This document shows positions 58,981-64,000 of a stretch of 64,000 nucleotides of DNA, piece after piece (the stretch's first letter is position 1; every line of letters starts with the position of its first letter). The stretch covers positions 17,109,082 through 17,173,081 of the forward strand of contig AP025045.1 of the NCBI GenBank assembly GCA_036186865.1, in the 5' to 3' direction. The position numbers were made by a program, and so were the translations under genes. Below the pieces are notes generated by a model. The model did not search any database. It was not told where the DNA came from and saw nothing but the letters and a program-made list of their open reading frames with translations. This DNA comes from Eustoma russellianum (Eukaryota; Streptophyta; Magnoliopsida; Gentianales; Gentianaceae).

Positions 58981-59257
58981 CTGCTCCTGGATCATGTACT
59001 TACTTAACGTTCGTCTTAAGCATGTTATTAGGGAAAATTATACCATACCTGATCTTAAATCCTGAACTTGCTTAACGAATAAACGACCATGGAATACATA
59101 AAGGGTCATAACATGAATGTATTACCCCCAAAACCTCACATAATCGTAATTCATACCTGATCTTAAATCCTGAGCTTGCATGAGGTCGGCTCTAAGCATG
59201 TGTTCTAAGTATGCTCTATACCAATAGTAACTTATAAACATTAATTGTAACATGCGG
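58904..59257 (-). repeat. 177-bp tandem duplication in the G4 LTR
   Basis: AAACGACCATGAAATACATA at 58904 recurs at 59081 as AAACGACCATGGAATACATA. The duplication includes the donor-like CAG/GTATG, so G4 carries extra donor copies (near 59048 and 59157). Confidence 0.88.
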
Positions 59258-59364
59258 CATGTCCTCATGATCGTGAGTTATGCAATATGCAATGCATGAT
59301 GTCATGTCATGCCATGTCAAAACATCATTTTGGTCCCATACAATAACATATCATAAAACAGAGT

Positions 59365-59580
59365 GCCAGATCAATAACCCCGGATCTGAGCGGGTCCAGA
59401 ACAGATATCAGATCAATTAACCCCGGATCTGAGCGGGTCCAGAACACATATCAGATCAATTAACCCCGGATCTGAGCGGGGTCCAGAACAGATATCAGAT
59501 CAATTAACCCCGGATCTGAGCGGGTCCAGAACATATCATGTCATCAGACCAATTAACCCCGGGTCTGGAGTCGGGTTAGT
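59365..59580 (-). repeat. 43/44-bp tandem array in the G4 LTR
   Basis: About five units of CAGATCAATTAACCCCGGAT plus CTGAGCGGGTCCAGAACA. Clearly related to the G3 array and in the same slot of the LTR. Confidence 0.93.
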
Positions 59581-60066
59581 CGCCTATGCTTGGCCGGCAA
59601 AGGAAATCATGAAGCTTTCTTTTAAAAACATGGGACCGTAAAAACTTTTCATGCATCGCGAAAAGATAGTCGCTTATAAAACTGCTTGCATCATGAAATC
59701 CATGAAATCAGTTTCATGCACATGCATGATACATGTCGTGATATGAAATGCAAGCCATGACATGAATAATCGTATTGCCTTCCTTATAACGTATCAACTT
59801 ACATGAATTTGGAAACTAAATATTTCCAAGACTTTTACTTCATTTTCACTAGGACGGTTAGGCTAACCAATTAGGTCCATTTCCATAATTCTTTTGTCAC
59901 AAATATGCTTATTGGAATCTTAGATACATGTCATAAATTGCAAATTAGTTTAAATAACCGTAAAGGGCTTACTTACTTACTTACGATCCATCTTAATTGC
60001 TGAGGCTGAGCTGACAGATTTTACTAAAAATTCAATTGTGGCAAATCCGTAATGCGGTTTCCAGAA

Positions 60067-61590
60067 ATTCCAACTCGTATACGTCAATAAACATATGGGA
60101 CTAGTATCCTACCAAAATTCAGCCCATTTGCATGGCTCTAAGTCCCTTTTCTAAGCCTGGAGAAATCGTCACTAATTTCAAGATGGCTCCAGTAATTTCT
60201 GTTGAGCAGTTTACCAAATAATTCATTAAAAATAATCCAGAACTTATTTTACTAAGATTCCAACTGGAGTGTCTATTAAACTCATAGGACTATTACCATG
60301 CCAAAATCAGCTTTATTGGTCATCTACAAGGTCCCTTTTCAAGTCAGTGAAAAGAAGTCACTATTCTGCTCAATTCCCGTTTTCAGGTCTGACCAGTCTT
60401 ACCAAATATTTATTAAAATAAACCATAGCTCCTTTTACCAAAATTCCACCTGGCATCTCTACTACACTCATGGGGCTAGGTTTGTGCTTAAATTCAGAGT
60501 TATTGAAGGTCCAAAAAGTCCTCTTTTAATTCGTTTGAAGTAAATGGTCATTCCTGCCCAGCTCCGGAGTTTTTCTGCTGGAGCGGTTTCACCGCGTAAT
60601 TTCTTAAAATTAATTCTTAACTTATTTTAACATAATTCCAACTCATACATATCATAAGCTTGTAATAGTAGCATCCTACCGAAAATTAACCCATTTTCAT
60701 GTCCCTAAGATTCGTTTTTGAGTCCACTAATTTGTTACTTAATTTCTGCTCTGTCCCAGTACTCCCCATTGAGCAGTGTTACCAATAAAATCATTAAAAT
60801 TAATCCACAACTTGTTTTGCCATGATTCCAGCTGGAGTATTCACAGCCACACCTGGTATTATCATCCTGCCAAAAACTCAGATTTATTGAGCCACTACAA
60901 GGTCCTTTTTCATGTCATTCAAAAAGAGATGCAGTTCTGCTCAGTCCAGGCTTTTTAGTCTGAGCAGCTTTACCAAATCTTTTATTAAAAATATTCTACA
61001 ACTCCTTTTTTCCAAAATTCCAACTTGCACATTTCCTATACACATAATGGTATCATCACACCGAAAATTAGCCTTTTTGAACCTCTACAAGATCTCTTTT
61101 CAGGGTCATGCAAAACATACATCATTCTGTCTGTTCCAGAATTTACAGCCTGAGCAGTCTCACCATTTATTTTATAAAAATTTAAACCATAACTTATTTC
61201 ACCAAAATTCCAACTCTCAGCTCTTCTATACACATGGGGATAGATCTGTGCCAAAAACCAGATTTATTGAAGGTTCAAAAGACCCTTTTTAAATTCGTTA
61301 AACTCAGTGGTCAATTCTGCCCTGCCTCCAGAATTTCCTGCTGGAGCAGTTCTACTAAATATTTTATTAAAAATAATCTGTAACTTATTTTAACAAAATT
61401 CCAACTCTCACTTATGCTACACACATAAGGGATAACTTGGTGCCAAAAATTAGCATCATTGAAGGTCTGTAAGGTTGGTTCTTAGGCCGTTGAAGATGCC
61501 ATCCCATTCTGCCTGGCTCCAGTAGTTTGAGATTTGTCATTGGTTCAAGTCAAAGGTCCACCCTTTCATCTTGTTCTTATAAGATATAAT
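60067..61590 (-). repeat. Eight tandem about 190-bp repeats in the G4 LTR
   Basis: ATTCCAAC-type anchors lie at 60067, 60257, 60443, 60635, 60825, 61017, 61207 and 61398, spacing 186-192 bp. Each unit also has 'accaaaat..' and 'ctacaaggtcccttttca' phrases. Units have diverged, so the array is old, yet the period is kept. Confidence 0.9.
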
Positions 61591-62944
61591 ACTAATCACT
61601 ACTTAAACCTTAAATCATCTCAAAACAGCCTTGTAACTAAATGCATGTCATAAAAGATTCCATCTTTGAGAGATTAAGCCAACATGCAATGCATTGTTCC
61701 TAAGAAATCTATAAAGTATAATCTCCAACTTAGGATATTCAACTAGATATTGAATCTTAAGTACTTCTAGTCATTCAAGTCACAAACTCTTTAAATAAAT
61801 CATGAGAGATCATTGTATACTTGCCTCTTCAAGCCAAAGTTTTTGCCTTTGCTTGGTTTTGGAGTGAGTTGAGTTGGAATCCTTCTCTTCCTACTCCCTT
61901 GAGCACACGGTTTTGGATGAAGAAGAAGGAAGAGGTTAGTCTCTCTTAAATAGTGAAAATAGAATCTTAGTTGAGGCTAGAACCATCTTACCAAAGTAGT
62001 CTTGGGATGGATATTCAAGTTTGTAGCAAGGTAGCTTCACCTAAAAGTGTTGAAGATTTTCTCCTCCTTGAGCATGAAGGTCACGGTTTTGGGGGAGAAA
62101 ATAACACCCATGTGAGCTTCACTATTTTGCATGAAGAATCTACTTAAGAACTTTGAAATGAGACTTACTAGAGGATTCTTGAGCTTGAAGAAGAAGATGG
62201 AGTTGAACCTCCTATCCTTGTGGTGTTGGCCGAAAGTTGGGGGTGGAAGGGAAGGAAGCTCCTTGAGTTTTGGCTTGTTGGAGAGAAGTCTCAAGATGAT
62301 TTTGGAATGAGATGGTTTTTGTGATATTTAAAATCAATGGGGACATGGGGAAGGGCATGACCGATTGCATGGAGGGAGGAGAAAAGAGGAATCTAGGCTA
62401 GTTAGCTTCAAGCTTTTTCCCCCTCTTTTTTGCATGCTTGTCTTGCATGCAACACTTTTTTATTATTTCTTTGCATGCATGTTGCTATGTCTTATTTAGG
62501 TTATTATGTAAATTGTAAATTATAATTTATTTAGAAGAGTGTGGAGATATCTAGGTCCTCCTACTCCTTGGCCGAAATTTTGGGGTCTTTGGGGGTTATT
62601 TGGTCCTTTCACATTTATCCCATCCCCTTCTATATAATTTACAATGTTGTTTATTTTACCAAACTATGATTTTAATCTTGTTTTTGTGAGACACACTTTT
62701 GCTTGCATTCTTACAAGAACGAATTTACTTCAAGGGTGATCATTGGCCTTTGGCCGAATTCTCAAGGTGTATCACACCCTCGTGACATTTGTTCGTATAC
62801 TCATTTTAGTGTTCGTCCTAAACGAACTTGAAGAATTTAAATAAGAATGCGATACATGTGACTTGAGTAACAGGCTCGTGAAGGAATCATCGCTTTTATT
62901 CTGTCACTTAATCATAGTCTCAAGTATACGGTTGTCGGGGGTAA

Positions 62945-64000
62945 ACATCCTCCCCCCTATTATAAGTTTCGTCCTCTGAAACTTCAGAACTAGTCAAAAG
63001 ATGAGGCATCGACTCCTCACGTTGCCTTCCGTTTCCCCATATGGCTTCTTCTTTAGGTTAATAAGATCGCATTAAAGCGTCTATTTAGTTTCCTCAGAAC
63101 AGCTTTGTTCCTTTCATCTTAGAGGTCTCATCGAAACTTGTTCTAATTCTCGAAAGGTGTTGTCGTACACCTATCCCCATATCAAGCACACGCAACCTTG
63201 ATACTATGTACCTTGATAATGAAATCCATTCCGTGTACTCATGACCGTAGCAGGCTTATAATTTCCTTTTACATAAGAAATGAACAACTAGGCAGAGATC
63301 ATTAACTCTGGGGTATAGACTATTCACTCTTTTCTATAAACGTCCTTTCGCTGATCATGTAACGGTCGTCCTATTTACGACATAGCTTCCAAGGACACCT
63401 GGGATAATCCCCATAAGGTACACATACCAAGCTCTTCATAAGGTATGTCCCGTATTCATCCGTCTTGCTGTTTGCCTTATTACGTACTAACTCTTACCCC
63501 TTTTTGCGATCATCTTATAGCATCGAACTAGAAGTTGTGGGTTCTCCTTTGAAACTTATGTTCCCTTTATGACATTTCAATCATCCTAAGGTGGCCCGTT
63601 CTCTTAAGACATGGTTTTCATAGTCATGACCCATTTCCCCGCATAGTGCAATAAAACGGGTACAAGTGCTAATAGTGACGCATCATGACGAGGACCCTGC
63701 GTCCCATACACAGTGTCATACTTAGTAATGTTATCTCTAGTAACCTTACCTACTCGCTTGTGGTCTACTAATCATAACCCAAGGAAACTATCATAATCAC
63801 TCCTACTTGGTTAATAGGAAGTAGAGCAGGGACATAGGTATCTTACACTTATTAGGCATATCTTAGTTGTTTCTTTGTCATCCGCATAGACTTGCCTTGT
63901 ATGGTTACGGTTTCCACCTTCTACTTGTTTGCTCATTAGATCGTTTCTTTCATTCTTTCGTCCCTTGACCATCGCATTTCGCTCCATAGCGGCCCTCCAA
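62945..64000 (-). pseudogene. G4 pol, strongly decayed C-terminal part
   Basis: Next to the LTR the complement reads a polypurine tract (ATAGGGGGGAGGATGT) and then a stretch resembling the pol end of G3. Beyond that no open frame of note remains. Weak likeness to integrase is expected from position, but I cannot name domains with confidence. Confidence 0.55.

Larger units (their letters stand above)
58471..62944 (-). repeat. G4 3' LTR
   Basis: TGTAGCGCCCCGCACC at 58471. The U3 end is changed (GGGGTAA at about 62944 where TACA is expected). It contains the splice-like block, a 177-bp duplication, a 43/44-bp array and eight about 190-bp repeats. Predicted ORFs inside fall in these repeats. Confidence 0.87.
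58471..64000 (-). mobile_element. G4: Tekay/Del-like gypsy element, 3' LTR and decayed pol end
   Basis: On the minus strand the pol end and polypurine tract lead into a 4.47-kb LTR (62944 to 58471). The 5' part of the element lies beyond the right edge. LTR ends and internal blocks match G1 and G3. Confidence 0.85.

Overview
The window is a nest of plant retrotransposons. No intact host gene, tRNA, rRNA or CRISPR array was seen. Flowering-plant nuclear DNA is indicated by chromodomain-bearing Ty3/gypsy elements of the Tekay/Del type, Ty1/copia elements of the Sirevirus (SIRE/Maximus) type, and a plant LINE with an RNase H domain. The species cannot be told from this sequence.

Labels used below: G1-G4 and GF are gypsy elements, S0-S3 are copia elements, L1 and L2 are LINE pieces. 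Left block: G1 (minus strand, runs off the left edge) has decayed integrase, RNase H, RT, protease and gag, then its 5' LTR. That LTR is split at 6648/15382 by G2 (plus strand, 6649-15381), whose two 2760-bp LTRs look almost identical although its coding region is wrecked. G1 itself sits in LINE L1 (16858-18407), and L1 sits in an older gypsy LTR, GF. GF (18408-20663 and 44123-44331) also contains an inverted LINE piece (L2) and is split by G3.

Middle block: G3 (minus strand, 20664-44122) has full LTRs, a deleted integrase core, and a gag gene split by Sirevirus S1 (plus strand, 27932-39411). Right block: AT-rich DNA, then a partial copia LTR (S0) entered by Sirevirus S2 (minus strand, 45875-55377). 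The 5' LTR of S2 is cut by S3 (plus strand, from 55378). The gag of S3 is cut by G4 (minus strand, from 58471), which runs off the right edge. The order of insertion can therefore be read: GF before L1 before G1 before G2; GF before G3 before S1; S0 before S2 before S3 before G4.

The most interesting signals are splicing-related. G1 and G3 carry 79- and 81-bp GT...AG segments at the same gag/protease codon, and G2 lacks the segment. G1 also carries a 71-bp GT-AG segment inside RT. In addition, the gypsy LTRs share a block about 0.3-0.5 kb from the U5 end: a donor-like site (not found in G2), a small hairpin whose stem covaries between families, a pyrimidine tract with an acceptor, and a short exon-like segment. 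G1 and G3 differ in that exon almost only at synonymous third positions. The LTRs also hold 28-45-bp tandem arrays at a fixed place, nucleosome-length (about 190 bp) repeats, and family-specific palindromes.
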